This document shows, piece after piece, positions 43,559 to 53,686 of a DNA stretch of 64,000 nucleotides. The position numbers and the translations under genes are program-made. The stretch is from NCBI RefSeq assembly GCF_018614585.1, contig NZ_JAGGOI010000008.1, positions 1 to 64,000 of the forward strand. Reading direction: 5' to 3'. The DNA comes from Streptomyces sp. ISL-1 (GTDB lineage: Bacteria; Actinomycetota; Actinomycetes; Streptomycetales; Streptomycetaceae). Numbering within the stretch: the first letter of the stretch is position 1; each line of letters opens with the position of its first letter. Under the pieces are notes generated by a model. That model worked only from the letters and a program-made list of their open reading frames with translations. It had not been told where the DNA came from and ran no database searches.

Positions 43559-44404
43559 TCAGAGCAGCGAGGCGCGCGGGCCGTCGGGCTGCTCGAGGCG
43601 GCGCTCCAGGACCAGGCGGGCGATCTCGGAGGACTCGGCCTCGGTGAGCCTGCGGAAGCCCTCGTCGGTGATGACGGTGACGAGCGGATAGATCCGCCGG
43701 GCCACATCGGGCCCGCCGGTCGCCGAGTCGTCGTCGGCCGCGTCGTACAGCGCCTGGATGACCAGTGTGGTGGCTTGCTGCTCCGTCAGGTCCTCGCGAT
43801 AGAGCTTCTTCATCGCTCCGCGGGCGAAGATCGAGCCGGAACCGGTGGCCGCGTATCCGTACTCCTCGGAGCGGCCGCCGGTGACGTCGTACGAGAAGAT
43901 CCGGCCCTTCTCGCGGTCGACGTCGTACCCCGCGAAGAGCGGCACCACGGCCAGGCCCTGCATGGCCATGCCGAGGTTGCTGCGGATCATCGTGGACAGC
44001 CGGTTCGCCTTGCCCTCCAGGGAGAGTTGGGCGCCCTCGACCTTCTCGAAGTGCTCCAGCTCCAGCTGGAAGAGTTTGACCATCTCCACGGCGAGGCCGG
44101 CGGTGCCGGCGATGCCCACGGCCGAGTACTCGTCGGCCGGGAAGACCTTCTCGATGTCGCGCTGAGCGATCATGTTGCCCATCGTCGCCCGGCGGTCACC
44201 GGCGAGCACCACACCGCCGGGGAACGTCGTCGCCACGATGGTCGTGCCGTGCGGTGCCTCAATGGCGCCCTGAACGGGCGGCAGGACGCGCTTGCCGGGC
44301 AGCATGTCCGGGGAGTGCTGGCCCAGGAAGTCCATGAACGAGGCCGAGCCGGGCGTCAGGAAGGCTGCCGGCAGACGCCCGGTGCTACGAGGGTTGGCTT
44401 CCAC
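43559..44404 (-). CDS. prcB: 20S proteasome beta subunit PrcB
   Basis: A 281-residue precursor. A propeptide of 53 residues is removed to expose the catalytic Thr54 ([10 protein letters not shown]). The core beta fold follows, with [11 protein letters not shown] and [16 protein letters not shown]; the Asp and Lys of the active site are in position. Degradation of pupylated proteins occurs in the inner chamber. It is encoded between pup and prcA in the unit dop-pup-prcB-prcA. Confidence 0.97.
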   Translation of the reverse strand: MEANPRSTGRLPAAFLTPGSASFMDFLGQHSPDMLPGKRVLPPVQGAIEAPHGTTIVATTFPGGVVLAGDRRATMGNMIAQRDIEKVFPADEYSAVGIAGTAGLAVEMVKLFQLELEHFEKVEGAQLSLEGKANRLSTMIRSNLGMAMQGLAVVPLFAGYDVDREKGRIFSYDVTGGRSEEYGYAATGSGSIFARGAMKKLYREDLTEQQATTLVIQALYDAADDDSATGGPDVARRIYPLVTVITDEGFRRLTEAESSEIARLVLERRLEQPDGPRASLL

Positions 44405-44551
44405 GCGTTTCCTTCCGGATAGGCGGCGGCCCGCCCTGCTCGGGCGCGGGCCGATCTTTCGAACTGTGCACGGACCTTACCCGCGCCGTCGCCGGTCATC
44501 CGCCCCGGTGCCACCGGCTTTCGCCCGGCGGCACGGGACGGACAACGGGAC

Positions 44552-44770
44552 TTACTCTCCGCCCTTTTGGACAAATGACCTGACGAAATCCTCTGCGTTC
44601 TCCTCAAGGACGTCGTCGATCTCGTCCAGTACGGAGTCGACGTCGTCCGAAAGCTTGTCCTGGCGCTCCTTGAGGTCCTCCGAAGCCTGCGCCTCTTGCG
44701 TCTGCTCCTCGGTCTCCTCAGTGGAACGCGTGGCCTTCTGCTGCCCGCCGCCGGTGTCCTTGGTCGCCAT
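44552..44770 (-). CDS. pup: Prokaryotic ubiquitin-like protein Pup
   Basis: A 72-residue, mostly disordered, Gln/Glu-rich protein. The C-terminal half has the ARC-binding helix (DVDSVLDEIDDVLEENAEDFV), and the chain ends VQKGGE. The last residue is already Glu, so no deamidation by Dop is needed before ligation, unlike mycobacterial Pup (Gln end). The true ATG at 44770 follows an AGGGATAT-like element. It is covalently attached to lysines by PafA. Confidence 0.96.
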   Translation of the reverse strand: MATKDTGGGQQKATRSTEETEEQTQEAQASEDLKERQDKLSDDVDSVLDEIDDVLEENAEDFVRSFVQKGGE

Positions 44771-44907
44771 ATCCCTCACCCCGCTCGGTTTGCCCTGACG
44801 TGAGTTCGCTCGGTCAAGATCAGACCCTACAAGCAGGGTCCGACATCGGCCCCGCACTTGCCTCAACGTCCGGGGTCCACCTCGATGATTCCCGGACGAG
44901 AACCATT

Positions 44908-46419
44908 TCAGCCCCCGGACAGCACCCGGACCAGGTCTTCCGCGGTGCGGCAGCGGTCCAGCAGCTCCTTGACGTGGTTACGCGTGCCGCGCAGCGGCTC
45001 CAGGGTCGGAACCCGTTGCAGAGAGTCACGGCCGGGCAGATCGAAGATGACCGAGTCCCAGGAGGCCGCGGCCACATCGTCGGCGTACTGCTCCAGGCAG
45101 CGGCCGCGGAAGTATGCCCGGGTGTCCTCAGGGGGCTTCGTCCCGGCCCTTACGACGTCCGCCTCGTCCAGCAGCCGCTTCATCTTGCCGCGGACCGCCA
45201 ACCGGTTGTAGAGCCCCTTCTCGGGGCGTACGTCGGCGTACTGGAGGTCCACCAGGTGCAGCCGCGCCGCGTCCCAGTCCAGGTTGTCCCGCCGCCGGTA
45301 GCCCTCCATGAGCTCCTTCTTGGCGACCCAGTCCAGCTCACCGGACAGGCTCATCGGGTCGTTCTCGAGCCGGTTGAGCGTGTCCTCCCAGCGGACCAGG
45401 ACGTCCTTGGTCTGGTCGTCGGCGTCCACGCCGAAGCGCTCCTCGACGTACTTGCGGGCCAGCTCGAAGTACTCCATCTGGAGCTGGACCGCGGTGAGTG
45501 TCCGACCGCTGCGCAGCGTGACCAGCCGCTTCAGGGTCGGGTCGTGTGAGACCTGGTGCAGGGTGCGTACCGGCTGGTCGACCGCCAGGTCCACCGCGAT
45601 GAACCCGTCCTCGATCATCGACAGGACCAGGGCCGTCGTGCCCAGCTTGAGGTAGGTCGAGATCTCGGACAGGTTCGCGTCGCCGATGATCACATGCAGC
45701 CGGCGGTACTTCTCGGCATCGGAGTGGGGTTCGTCGCGGGTGTTGATGATGGGCCGCTTCAGCGTGGTCTCGAGCCCGACCTCGACCTCGAAATAGTCGG
45801 CGCGCTGGCTGATCTGAAACCCGTGTTCATGGCCGTCCTGGCCGATTCCGACCCGTCCGGCACCGGTGACGACCTGCCTGGACACGAAGAACGGCGTCAG
45901 GTGGCGCACGATGTCCGAGAAGGCGGTCTCCCGCTTCATCAGGTAGTTCTCGTGCGTCCCGTAGGACGCGCCCTTGTTGTCGGTGTTGTTCTTGTACAGG
46001 TGGATCGGCTGGGCGCCGGGCAGCTGGGCCGCGCGCTCGGCTGCCTCCGCCATGATCCGCTCGCCCGCCTTGTCCCACAGGACGGCGTCGAGCGGGTTGG
46101 TGACCTCGGGCGAGCTGTACTCGGGGTGCGCATGGTCGACGTACAGCCGAGCACCGTTGGTGAGGATCACATTGGCCAGGCCGATGTCCTCGTCGGTGAG
46201 CTGGCTGGAGTCGGCGGCCTCGCGGGCGAGGTCGAAGCCGCGGGCGTCCCGCAGCGGATTCTCCTCCTCGAAGTCCCAGCGGGCGCGCCGCGCCCTGTGC
46301 ATCGCCGCCGCGTAGGCGTTGACGATCTGGGACGAGGTGAGCATGGCATTGGCGTTCGGGTGGCCAGGGACGGAGATCCCGTACTCCGTCTCGATGCCCA
46401 TTACTCGCCGTACGGTCAT
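44908..46419 (-). CDS. dop: Depupylase/deamidase Dop
   Basis: A 503-residue PafA paralogue. The N-terminal [10 protein letters not shown] contains the metal-binding Glu. The insertion [18 protein letters not shown] (about residues 47-64) is the Dop loop absent from PafA, and Asp95 in [14 protein letters not shown] is the catalytic nucleophile by analogy with M. tuberculosis. Because Pup here ends in Glu, its main task should be removal of Pup from targets. It heads dop-pup-prcB-prcA. Confidence 0.96.
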   Translation of the reverse strand: MTVRRVMGIETEYGISVPGHPNANAMLTSSQIVNAYAAAMHRARRARWDFEEENPLRDARGFDLAREAADSSQLTDEDIGLANVILTNGARLYVDHAHPEYSSPEVTNPLDAVLWDKAGERIMAEAAERAAQLPGAQPIHLYKNNTDNKGASYGTHENYLMKRETAFSDIVRHLTPFFVSRQVVTGAGRVGIGQDGHEHGFQISQRADYFEVEVGLETTLKRPIINTRDEPHSDAEKYRRLHVIIGDANLSEISTYLKLGTTALVLSMIEDGFIAVDLAVDQPVRTLHQVSHDPTLKRLVTLRSGRTLTAVQLQMEYFELARKYVEERFGVDADDQTKDVLVRWEDTLNRLENDPMSLSGELDWVAKKELMEGYRRRDNLDWDAARLHLVDLQYADVRPEKGLYNRLAVRGKMKRLLDEADVVRAGTKPPEDTRAYFRGRCLEQYADDVAAASWDSVIFDLPGRDSLQRVPTLEPLRGTRNHVKELLDRCRTAEDLVRVLSGG

Positions 46420-46612
46420 GCGGCCCTCCTTGCCCGGCGGCGCTCCCCTCCGGGAACGGCGCTCAAGTACCGCTGTCTCCCCGGTGCCTGTGCGGTGCCC
46501 GTCCCCGCACTGCGTGACTCGGCGGTACCGAAGAGCCTAGAGCGCCTGTGCACTGGTGGGGAGATCAATTTCGTCATTGCTCCGGTATGGCTTGACCTGT
46601 CGGAAAAGCATT

Positions 46613-46671
46613 CGGCTGCGGATGCCTGTCCCCCCTGCCCTCGGCGGGGGGACCCCCAGCATCCGCAGCCG
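46613..46671 (-). terminator. Compound hairpin terminator of arc
   Basis: An outer perfect 13-bp stem (CGGCTGCGGATGC paired with GCATCCGCAGCCG) encloses a second C6/G6 hairpin. It starts 9 bp beyond the arc stop on the minus strand and isolates arc from dop. Confidence 0.8.
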
Positions 46672-46680
46672 GTCTGCGTT

Positions 46681-48447
46681 CTACAGGTACTGACCGGTAT
46701 TCGCCACCGTGTCGATGGAACGCCCGGTGTCCGCGCCCTGCTTTCCGGTGACAAGGGTGCGGATGAACACGATCCGCTCGCCCTTCTTTCCGGAGATCCG
46801 GGCCCAGTCGTCCGGGTTGGTGGTGTTCGGCAGGTCCTCGTTCTCCTTGAACTCGTCCACGCATGCCTGGAGGAGATGGGAGACCCGAAGGCCCTTCTGG
46901 TTGTGGTCGAGGAAGGCCTTGATGGCCATTTTCTTGGCCCGGTCGACGATGTTCTGGATCATCGCGCCGGAGTTGAAGTCCTTGAAGTACAGGACTTCCT
47001 TGTCGCCGTTGGCGTACGTGACCTCGAGGAAGCGGTTCTCCTCGGACTCCGCGTACATCTGCTCGACGACGGACTGGATCATCGCGTGCGCCGCGGCTTC
47101 CTTGGAGCCATTGTGCTCGGACAGGTCGTCCGAGTGCAGCGGCAGCGAGGCCGTCAGGTACTTGGCGAAGATGTCCTTGGCGGCCTCCGCGTCCGGACGC
47201 TCGATCTTGATCTTCACATCGAGCCGGCCGGGGCGCAGGATCGCGGGGTCGATCATGTCCTCGCGGTTGGAGGCGCCGATGACGATGACGTTCTCCAGGC
47301 CCTCCACACCGTCGATCTCGGCGAGCAGCTGCGGGACGATGGTGTTCTCCACGTCCGAGCTGACACCGGAGCCACGGGTGCGGAAGAGGGATTCCATCTC
47401 GTCGAAGAAGACGATGACGGGGGTGCCCTCGCTCGCCTTCTCCCGGGCACGCTGGAAGACGAGGCGGATGTGCCGCTCGGTCTCACCGACGTACTTGTTG
47501 AGGAGCTCGGGGCCCTTGATGTTGAGGAAGTAGCTCTTTCCCGCGGGCTGGCCGGTCACCTCGGCGACCTTCTTGGCAAGGGAGTTGGCGACGGCTTTCG
47601 CGATCAGCGTCTTGCCGCATCCGGGCGGGCCGTAGAGCAGGATGCCCTTCGGCGGCCGCAGTTCGTGCTCCTTGAAGAGGTCCGGGTGGAGGTAGGGAAG
47701 CTCGACCGCGTCGCGGATCATCTCGATCTGGCCGCCCAGACCGCCGATCTTGTCGTAGTCGACGTCCGGGACCTCTTCGAGGACGAGTTCTTCGACCTCA
47801 CTCTTCGGGATCACTTCGTAGACGTAGCCGGAGCGGGGCTCGAGCAGGAGGGCGTCGCCGGGGCGGATTGTGGTGTCCATCAGCGTGTCCGCGAGTCGCA
47901 CCACCCGTTCCTCGTCGGTGTGCCCGAGCACCAGGGCGCGCTCGCCGTCCTCGAGGATCTCCTTGAGGGTGACGATGTCCCCGGCGCGCTCGAACTCCAT
48001 GGCCTCGACCACGTTGAGCGCCTCGTTGAGCATGACTTCCTGGCCGCGCCGGAGCTCGTCGAGCTCGACGCTGGGGCTGACATTCACCCGGAGCTTGCGG
48101 CCCCCGGTGAAAATGTCGCAGGTGCCGTCCTCATTGGACTGCAGGAAGACACCGAAGCCGGCCGGCGGCTGGGCGAGCCGGTCGACCTCTTCCTTGAGGG
48201 CCACGATCTGGTCGCGGGCCTCACGGAGTGTGTTGGCGAGCCGCTCGTTCTGTGCGGAGACGCCGGCCAGGTTGGTCTGCAACTCGACGATCCGCTCTTC
48301 GAGAATCCTCGTATGACGCGGAGAGTCGGCGAGCTTGCGGCGCAGGACGGCGATTTCCTGCTCGAGATAGGCAACCTGGCCGGCGGGGTCTTCAGACCCT
48401 CGCCCCGGCCGGATGCCGCGGTTGATGTCGTCGTCGTGGGCTGCCAC
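46681..48447 (-). CDS. arc: Proteasome-associated AAA+ ATPase ARC (Mpa homologue)
   Basis: A 588-residue ATPase. A coiled coil (about residues 25-92) binds Pup, an OB region follows, Walker A GPPGCGKT lies at 273-280, and Walker B is [11 protein letters not shown]. The C-terminus GQYL is of the HbYX-like type that docks on the 20S core. I chose the GTG at 48447: the six codons before it read as a strong AGGAGGTGAGG ribosome binding site, so an ATG at 48465 is unlikely. It unfolds pupylated proteins for the proteasome. It is divergent from a ferredoxin gene over 253 bp. Confidence 0.95.
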   Translation of the reverse strand: MAAHDDDINRGIRPGRGSEDPAGQVAYLEQEIAVLRRKLADSPRHTRILEERIVELQTNLAGVSAQNERLANTLREARDQIVALKEEVDRLAQPPAGFGVFLQSNEDGTCDIFTGGRKLRVNVSPSVELDELRRGQEVMLNEALNVVEAMEFERAGDIVTLKEILEDGERALVLGHTDEERVVRLADTLMDTTIRPGDALLLEPRSGYVYEVIPKSEVEELVLEEVPDVDYDKIGGLGGQIEMIRDAVELPYLHPDLFKEHELRPPKGILLYGPPGCGKTLIAKAVANSLAKKVAEVTGQPAGKSYFLNIKGPELLNKYVGETERHIRLVFQRAREKASEGTPVIVFFDEMESLFRTRGSGVSSDVENTIVPQLLAEIDGVEGLENVIVIGASNREDMIDPAILRPGRLDVKIKIERPDAEAAKDIFAKYLTASLPLHSDDLSEHNGSKEAAAHAMIQSVVEQMYAESEENRFLEVTYANGDKEVLYFKDFNSGAMIQNIVDRAKKMAIKAFLDHNQKGLRVSHLLQACVDEFKENEDLPNTTNPDDWARISGKKGERIVFIRTLVTGKQGADTGRSIDTVANTGQYL

Positions 48448-48700
48448 GGTCCTCACCTCCTCCATGGGGAGCTGGACGCTTCCTGACCCTACCTGGACGG
48501 GTGGTGATTGAAACCCCTAGATCACAAAGACTGTCGGGGTGTGTCCGATCTTCACCCTTGCGCTCTCCCTCACGTCAGGGGGATACCCACCCATCAACAT
48601 CGGAAAGCGGGCGGTTGTATCGTCGAAGCGTTCAACACCCGTCAGCGCTGGCACGACTTGCTTCACATCGCTACATCCGACGAAGGAAACGGCAGGAGAT

Positions 48701-49012
48701 ATGAGCGTGCAGCACGAGGCCCCCATCGAAGGCGCCGGGGAGGCCCTGGAGGTCTGGATCGACCAGGATCTCTGCACCGGGGACGGAATCTGTGTGCAGT
48801 ACGCCCCCGAGGTCTTCGAGCTGGACATCGACGGGCTCGCGTATGTGAAGAGCGACGACGATGAACTGCTCCAGAACCCGGGCGCCGTGACGCCCGTACC
48901 ACTGCCGCTGCTGAACGACGTCGTGGACTCCGCGAAGGAGTGTCCTGGCGACTGCATCCATGTGCGTCGCGTTTCGGACAGGGTCGAGGTCTACGGCCCC
49001 GACGCAGGGTGA
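48701..49012 (+). CDS. Ferredoxin (3Fe-4S/4Fe-4S, single cluster)
   Basis: A 103-residue ferredoxin. Cys25-x5-Cys31 (CTGDGIC) and Cys81 (ECPGDC, Cys85) give the 3Fe-4S-type pattern of actinobacterial ferredoxins that serve cytochrome P450 enzymes. AGGAGAT precedes the ATG well. No P450 is adjacent; the gene is divergent from arc, so its redox partner is unknown. It is 18 bp from the convergent repeat protein gene. Confidence 0.9.
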   Translation: MSVQHEAPIEGAGEALEVWIDQDLCTGDGICVQYAPEVFELDIDGLAYVKSDDDELLQNPGAVTPVPLPLLNDVVDSAKECPGDCIHVRRVSDRVEVYGPDAG

Positions 49013-49031
49013 CGGATCACGTACCGCGCGC

Positions 49032-49628
49032 TCACAAAGCGGCGGAGCGGACGAACTTCCCGCCCTGCCACTGCCACTTGACCTTCTCCTGCTGGTCGGG
49101 ACAGCACCTCGGTACGTCCGGCGAGGAGTAGCCGAGCAGGGTCGCCGTAACCGCTCCGTCACGTACGGCGAAGTCCTTGACGGAGAGCTTCTGCGCGGGC
49201 TCGAGGAGCGTCGCGACGACGCGCGGACCCGTCCCCCCGCCCTGGGTCAGTACGTAAACGCCGCTCGGCGGAGTGCCGGAGCCGGCGTCGCAGCGGGCCA
49301 CGGCCACGGTCTCGGGGCTGCCGTCGCCGTCGAGATCGCCCGAAGCCTTGCCGGTCACGACGCTCTTGGCACCGCCGCACTCCAGCGGGAGCCGTACGCC
49401 TGCCGGATCGGGGGCCGGGGCGGCAGCGGTGACGGCCCCGGGCGCACCCGCCTGGGACGCGGTGGCGGCCTTGGGCTGCATCAGCCCGGCAGCCGCTACG
49501 ACCGCAGCCATCGCAGTCGCAGTCGCCAGCCAGTGCACCGGGCGGGCGTGAGTGTGCGCGAGGTCCGGGACGGCGGAGGTCTGCACGCGGGATGTCTCCT
49601 GTGACGGTCCGGTGGGGGTGGCCTGCAT
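49032..49628 (-). CDS. Secreted or membrane-anchored protein of unknown function with an FG-GAP/VCBS-like repeat
   Basis: A 198-residue protein. An N-terminal hydrophobic segment (about 35-52, LATATAMAAVVAAAGLM) is a membrane anchor or signal. The mature part contains ASGDLDGDGSPETVAVARC, an FG-GAP/VCBS-like calcium-binding loop, and paired Cys near the end (RCCPDQQEKVKWQW). The start ATG at 49628 was chosen as the first in frame before the hydrophobic segment; its ribosome binding site is poor. Function unknown. Confidence 0.7.
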   Translation of the reverse strand: MQATPTGPSQETSRVQTSAVPDLAHTHARPVHWLATATAMAAVVAAAGLMQPKAATASQAGAPGAVTAAAPAPDPAGVRLPLECGGAKSVVTGKASGDLDGDGSPETVAVARCDAGSGTPPSGVYVLTQGGGTGPRVVATLLEPAQKLSVKDFAVRDGAVTATLLGYSSPDVPRCCPDQQEKVKWQWQGGKFVRSAAL

Positions 49629-49767
49629 AGTGCCATACGTCACAGCGGGTGCGGAACAGCGGGGTCCGAATACGTTCGTCAAGAAGAGGTCAACGCGAGG
49701 ACGCCGCCGCCGAGTTCCCCGCGGTGTCGCGGGAACTGGGCAGCGGCGTCAGTGCGTTGTGCGGGCG

Positions 49768-50655
49768 TCAGCCCTTGTTGGGGCCTTCGTAGTCGTCGCC
49801 GTATGCGCCCTTGGCGGGACGGCGGCGGCGCATCGGGGGCTCCACACCGTCGGCAAGACGGCGGGCGGTGAGGAGGAAGCCGGTGTGGCCGATCATCCGG
49901 TGGTCGGGGCGGACAGCCAGGCCTTCGACGTGCCAGTTGCGGATCATCGATTCCCAGGGCTGCGGTTCGGCGAAGCAGCCGATCTCGCGGATGGACTCCA
50001 CGGTCCGCGCCAGCTGGGTGGTGGTCGCCACGTAGCAGCACAGGATGCCGCCGGGGACCAGTGCCTTGGAGATGGCCTCCAGACACTCCCAGGGCGCGAG
50101 CATGTCCAGGATCACGCGGTCGATGTCGGCGTCCGTCAGGTTGTCCTGGAGGTCGCCGACGGTGAGCTGCCAGGCGGGGTGCGGACCGCCGAAGTAGCGC
50201 TCCACGTTCTGCTGGGCGATCTCGGCGAAGTCCTGGCGGCGCTCGTAGGAGTGCAGCATGCCGTGGTCGCCGATGGCGCGCAGCAGGAAGCTGCTCAGCG
50301 AGCCGGAACCGACCCCCGCCTCGACGACGCGGGCGCCGGGGAAGATGTCGGCGAAGGCCAGGATCTGCCCCGCGTCCTTGGGGTAGACCACGGCGGCGCC
50401 GCGGGGCATGGACAGGACGTAGTCGGGGAGCAGGGGGCGCAGCGCGAGGTAGGCGACGTTTCCCGTGGTACGGACAACACTGCCCTCAGGAGCGCCGATC
50501 AGCTCGTCGTGCGGGAAGGAACCCTTGTGGGTGTGGAAATTCTTCCCGGCCTCGAGCGTGAACGTGTAGTGGCGGCCCTTGGGATCGGTGAGCTGGACCT
50601 GGTCCCCGACCTTGAAGGGCCCGCGTCGGCGGGCGGCACCGGTCGGTTCGGACAT
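49768..50655 (-). CDS. trmI: tRNA (adenine-58-N1)-methyltransferase TrmI
   Basis: A 295-residue SAM methyltransferase. The N-terminal TrmI-type beta-barrel (KVGDQVQLTDPKGRHYTF) is followed by the Rossmann core, with RVVEAGVGSGSLSSFLL as the SAM-binding motif I and DMLAPWECLEAISK as the motif IV region. It methylates A58 in the T-loop of tRNA as a homotetramer. The M50 protease gene is 56 bp upstream on the same strand. The short Arg-rich end is not conserved. Confidence 0.93.
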   Translation of the reverse strand: MSEPTGAARRRGPFKVGDQVQLTDPKGRHYTFTLEAGKNFHTHKGSFPHDELIGAPEGSVVRTTGNVAYLALRPLLPDYVLSMPRGAAVVYPKDAGQILAFADIFPGARVVEAGVGSGSLSSFLLRAIGDHGMLHSYERRQDFAEIAQQNVERYFGGPHPAWQLTVGDLQDNLTDADIDRVILDMLAPWECLEAISKALVPGGILCCYVATTTQLARTVESIREIGCFAEPQPWESMIRNWHVEGLAVRPDHRMIGHTGFLLTARRLADGVEPPMRRRRPAKGAYGDDYEGPNKG

Positions 50656-50711
50656 GTGACCAGCCTACCGGCCCCTGTCGGCCCCGGGGACCACCCGCCT
50701 GCGCGGAGACC

Positions 50712-51959
50712 TCAGGAGGACGGCCGCGCCATGGCCGCCACGAAGGCGCGCTCCACGTCCGCCGTGGACAGCACGCCGTAGATCTCGCCGGTCTTCTCGA
50801 CCACGAGGTACTCCGTCGCCGGGGACGACCTCAATTTGTCCAGGAGCGCCTCGCCCGCCAGTTCCGCAGAGACCCTCATGCCCTCTGTCAGGTCCTGGGC
50901 GAGGCCGCTGACCGCGACCCATGGGCGGCGGTGTTCCGGGACGCCTACGATCGCGCTCTCGCGGACCAGGGCCTTCGGCTCGCCTTGGCCGTCGACGACG
51001 ACCAGCGCGCGGGCCCCCGCCTCGTTGGCGCGGCGCAGGGCCTCGGAGAGCGGGGTGTCGGACTCGACGGGGACGGCGCGCCTGGTGAGGGTGCGGGCCT
51101 CCAGCTCGGGGAGGTGTTCGCGCAGCCGCGCCATGCGCAGGCTGTTGCCCGCACCGGTCCAGATGATCGCGGCCAGAATCGCGGCGAGCAGCGCGTCGGT
51201 GACCGTCTCCATGCCGCCGATGTCCGCGGTGGCGTTGCCGAGGGCACCGGTGTGGGTGAGCAGCGGCAGGCCGATGAGGACGGCGACGGCCAGCGCCCGG
51301 CCGACCCAGGCCGCGGCGACGGTGCCCGACATCGGCTTGCCGGTGATCTTCCAGACGACGGCACGGAGCATCCGGCCGCCGTCAAGCGGCAGTCCGGGCA
51401 GCAGATTGAAGGCGGCGACGATGAGGTTGGAGATCATCAGGCCGGCCAGCAGCACCCCCGGGACCGTGCCGGGCTCAACGGCCTGCATGCCGAGGTAGAA
51501 GACGCCTGCCAGCGCGATCGAGAGGAGCGGCCCGACGAAAGCGAGGATGAACTCGCGGCCCGGGGTCTCGGACTCCTTCTCGATCTCGGAGACGCCGCCG
51601 AAGAACTGCAGCTGGATGCGGCGCACCGGCAGCTTGAACCGCAGCGCCGCGATGGTGTGGGCCAGTTCGTGGACGAGCACGGAGGCGTAGAAGGCGACCG
51701 CGAAGAAGAGGGAGACGAGATAGCGCACACCGCCGAGCTCGGGGAGCACACGGCCGAGCTGACCGCCGAAGACCCAGGTGATGAGAGCCGCGACGATGAA
51801 CCAGCTGGGGGCGACATAGACCGGCACACCGAAGGGACGGCCCATCAGAATGCCGCCGCCGGGGCCGTCGGAGCGCCGCGGCTTGCCGCCGTCGGGGTTC
51901 GCTCCCCCCGTACCGGACTGCGGTCGCTCGCGCTCACCGCTCTTGTCGTCCTCGTTCAC
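50712..51959 (-). CDS. Site-2 protease family (M50) membrane metalloprotease with CBS pair
   Basis: A 415-residue intramembrane protease. The HELAH zinc motif (His97, Glu98, His101) lies in helix 2, and FNLLPGLPLDGGR supplies the Asp zinc ligand in a later helix. CBS domains fill about residues 300-410 and may bind adenine nucleotides. Site-2 proteases cleave membrane substrates such as anti-sigma factors. The RskA-like protein is an attractive substrate but lies 29 kb away and no link is seen. The GTG start follows AAGGGG. It is divergent from the RecB-like gene. Confidence 0.9.
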   Translation of the reverse strand: MNEDDKSGERERPQSGTGGANPDGGKPRRSDGPGGGILMGRPFGVPVYVAPSWFIVAALITWVFGGQLGRVLPELGGVRYLVSLFFAVAFYASVLVHELAHTIAALRFKLPVRRIQLQFFGGVSEIEKESETPGREFILAFVGPLLSIALAGVFYLGMQAVEPGTVPGVLLAGLMISNLIVAAFNLLPGLPLDGGRMLRAVVWKITGKPMSGTVAAAWVGRALAVAVLIGLPLLTHTGALGNATADIGGMETVTDALLAAILAAIIWTGAGNSLRMARLREHLPELEARTLTRRAVPVESDTPLSEALRRANEAGARALVVVDGQGEPKALVRESAIVGVPEHRRPWVAVSGLAQDLTEGMRVSAELAGEALLDKLRSSPATEYLVVEKTGEIYGVLSTADVERAFVAAMARPSS

Positions 51960-52067
51960 GGGTCCCCTTCATTGCGAATGCGTCGCTCGCTCGATCATGC
52001 AGTGCGCGAGGGTCTGACGTCGATGGTATTCCGCTCGCTGTCAGTGGCGGGCCGTAGGGTCTGGGTC

Positions 52068-52928
52068 ATGAGTACGAGTCAGCAGCCCACATCGCTGTCG
52101 CCGTCGCGGGCGAGCGACTTCATGCAGTGTCCCCTGCTGTACCGGTTCCGGGTGATCGACAGGCTGCCCGAGAAGCCCAGCGAGGCGGCTACCCGCGGCA
52201 CGCTGGTGCATGCGGTGCTTGAGCGGCTCTTCGACGCCCCGGCGGCGGAGCGCACGGCTCCGCGCGCCAAGGCCCTGATCCCGGGCCAGTGGGACCGGCT
52301 GCTCGAGAGCAAGCCGGAGTTGGCCGAGCTGTTCGCCGAGGACGCGGAGGGCGAGCGGCTGACGCGCTGGCTGGGCGAGGCGGAGCAGTTGGTGGAGCGC
52401 TGGTTCTCGCTGGAGGATCCGACTCGTCTGGAGCCCGCCGAGCGGGAGATGTTCGTCGAGACGGAGCTGGAGTCGGGGCTGCGGCTGCGCGGGGTCATCG
52501 ACCGGGTCGATGTGGCCGCCACCGGCGAGGTGCGGATCGTGGACTACAAGACGGGCAAGGCCCCGCGCCCCGAGTACAGCGAGGGCGCGCTCTTCCAGAT
52601 GAAGTTCTACGCGCTGGTGATCTGGCGGCTGAAAAGCGTCGTGCCGCGCCGGCTGCAGCTGGTGTATCTGGGCAGCGGCGATGTGCTGACGTACGACCCG
52701 GCCCCGGCGGACCTGGAGCGTATGGAGCGCAAGCTGCTGGCGCTCTGGGACGCGATCAGACAGGCCACGGAGTCGGGTGACTGGCGGCCGCGGCCGACGA
52801 AACTGTGCGGCTGGTGCGACCACAAGGCGGTCTGTCCGGAATTCGGCGGCACTCCCCCGGTATATCCGCTGAGCATTTCCCCGGCCGCTTCGGCCGAGGA
52901 TGACCAGGGCAGAATGGGCCCGGTCTAA
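52068..52928 (+). CDS. RecB-family exonuclease (PD-(D/E)xK) with Fe-S cluster motif
   Basis: A 286-residue nuclease. LSPSRASDFMQCPLLYRF opens the Cas4/AddB-like domain, TRGTLVHAVLERLF holds the metal-binding His, and VRIVDYKTGKAP carries the Asp and Lys of the PD-(D/E)xK site. The C-terminal CGWCDHKAVCPEF together with Cys21 makes the four Cys of a 4Fe-4S cluster. Such proteins process DNA ends in repair. No CRISPR array is nearby, so I do not call it Cas4. It is followed after 14 bp by the response regulator. Confidence 0.92.
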   Translation: MSTSQQPTSLSPSRASDFMQCPLLYRFRVIDRLPEKPSEAATRGTLVHAVLERLFDAPAAERTAPRAKALIPGQWDRLLESKPELAELFAEDAEGERLTRWLGEAEQLVERWFSLEDPTRLEPAEREMFVETELESGLRLRGVIDRVDVAATGEVRIVDYKTGKAPRPEYSEGALFQMKFYALVIWRLKSVVPRRLQLVYLGSGDVLTYDPAPADLERMERKLLALWDAIRQATESGDWRPRPTKLCGWCDHKAVCPEFGGTPPVYPLSISPAASAEDDQGRMGPV

Positions 52929-52942
52929 TCGAAGGAGTACCC

Positions 52943-53614
52943 GTGGCTATCCGCGTCCTACTGGTCGACGACCAACCGCTGCTGCGTACCGGCTTCCGGA
53001 TGATCCTGGAGGCGGAGCAGGACCTCGCGGTCGTGGGCGAGGCCGGGGACGGCCTCCAGGCTCTTGATCAGGTGCGGGCGCTGCAGCCTGATGTGGTCCT
53101 GATGGACATCCGGATGCCCCGGATGGACGGCGTCGAGGCGACCCGGCAGATCACCGGCCCGGGGCGCGACGGCCCGGCGAAGGTGCTGGTGCTGACCACC
53201 TTCGACCTCGATGAGTACGTGGTGGAGGCGCTTCGCGCCGGCGCGAGCGGGTTCCTGCTGAAGGACGCGCCCGCCACTGAGCTGGTCCAGGCGATCCGGG
53301 TGGTGGCGGCGGGCGAGGCGATGCTGGCGCCGAGCATCACGCGCCGGCTGCTCGACAAGTACGCGGACCATCTGCCCTCCGGCGAGGAGCCGGTCCCGGA
53401 CACGCTGCACACGCTGACCGAGCGCGAGGTGGAGGTGCTCAAGCTGGTCGCGCGGGGGCTTTCCAATGCCGAGATCGCCGCGGATCTGTTCGTCAGCGAG
53501 ACCACCGTCAAAACGCACGTGGGTCATGTGCTGACGAAGCTGGGTCTGCGCGACCGAGTACAGGCCGCGGTGTACGCGTACGAGAGCGGTCTGGTGCGCC
53601 CCGGCGCGCAGTGA
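52943..53614 (+). CDS. NarL/FixJ-type response regulator (orphan in this window)
   Basis: A 223-residue regulator. Receiver-domain residues: Asp9 and Asp10 (LLVDDQP), phospho-acceptor Asp55 (LMDIRMPRMDG), Thr near 85 and Lys near 107 (FLLKDAP). A LuxR-type helix-turn-helix ends the protein (LTEREVEVLKLVARGLSNAEIA). GGAG precedes the GTG. No histidine kinase is adjacent, so the partner must lie elsewhere. It is probably co-transcribed with the RecB-like gene. Confidence 0.93.
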   Translation: MAIRVLLVDDQPLLRTGFRMILEAEQDLAVVGEAGDGLQALDQVRALQPDVVLMDIRMPRMDGVEATRQITGPGRDGPAKVLVLTTFDLDEYVVEALRAGASGFLLKDAPATELVQAIRVVAAGEAMLAPSITRRLLDKYADHLPSGEEPVPDTLHTLTEREVEVLKLVARGLSNAEIAADLFVSETTVKTHVGHVLTKLGLRDRVQAAVYAYESGLVRPGAQ

Positions 53615-53686
53615 GCCTCCCCGTGCCTGGTGTCCCCCGGCGCCCGGTGGGCGGCGGGGGGCCGGTCGGCAGCGGGGGCCGGGCCG

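Noticed and set aside
45556..48486. A 976-codon plus-strand open frame opposite dop and arc
   Set aside because: It spans two well-identified genes and their terminator in antisense and shows shadow composition rich in Val, Gly, Arg and Asp.
52068..52928. Cas4 nuclease
   Set aside because: The PD-(D/E)xK fold and Cys cluster fit, but no CRISPR or cas genes are nearby. RecB-like exonuclease is the safer call.
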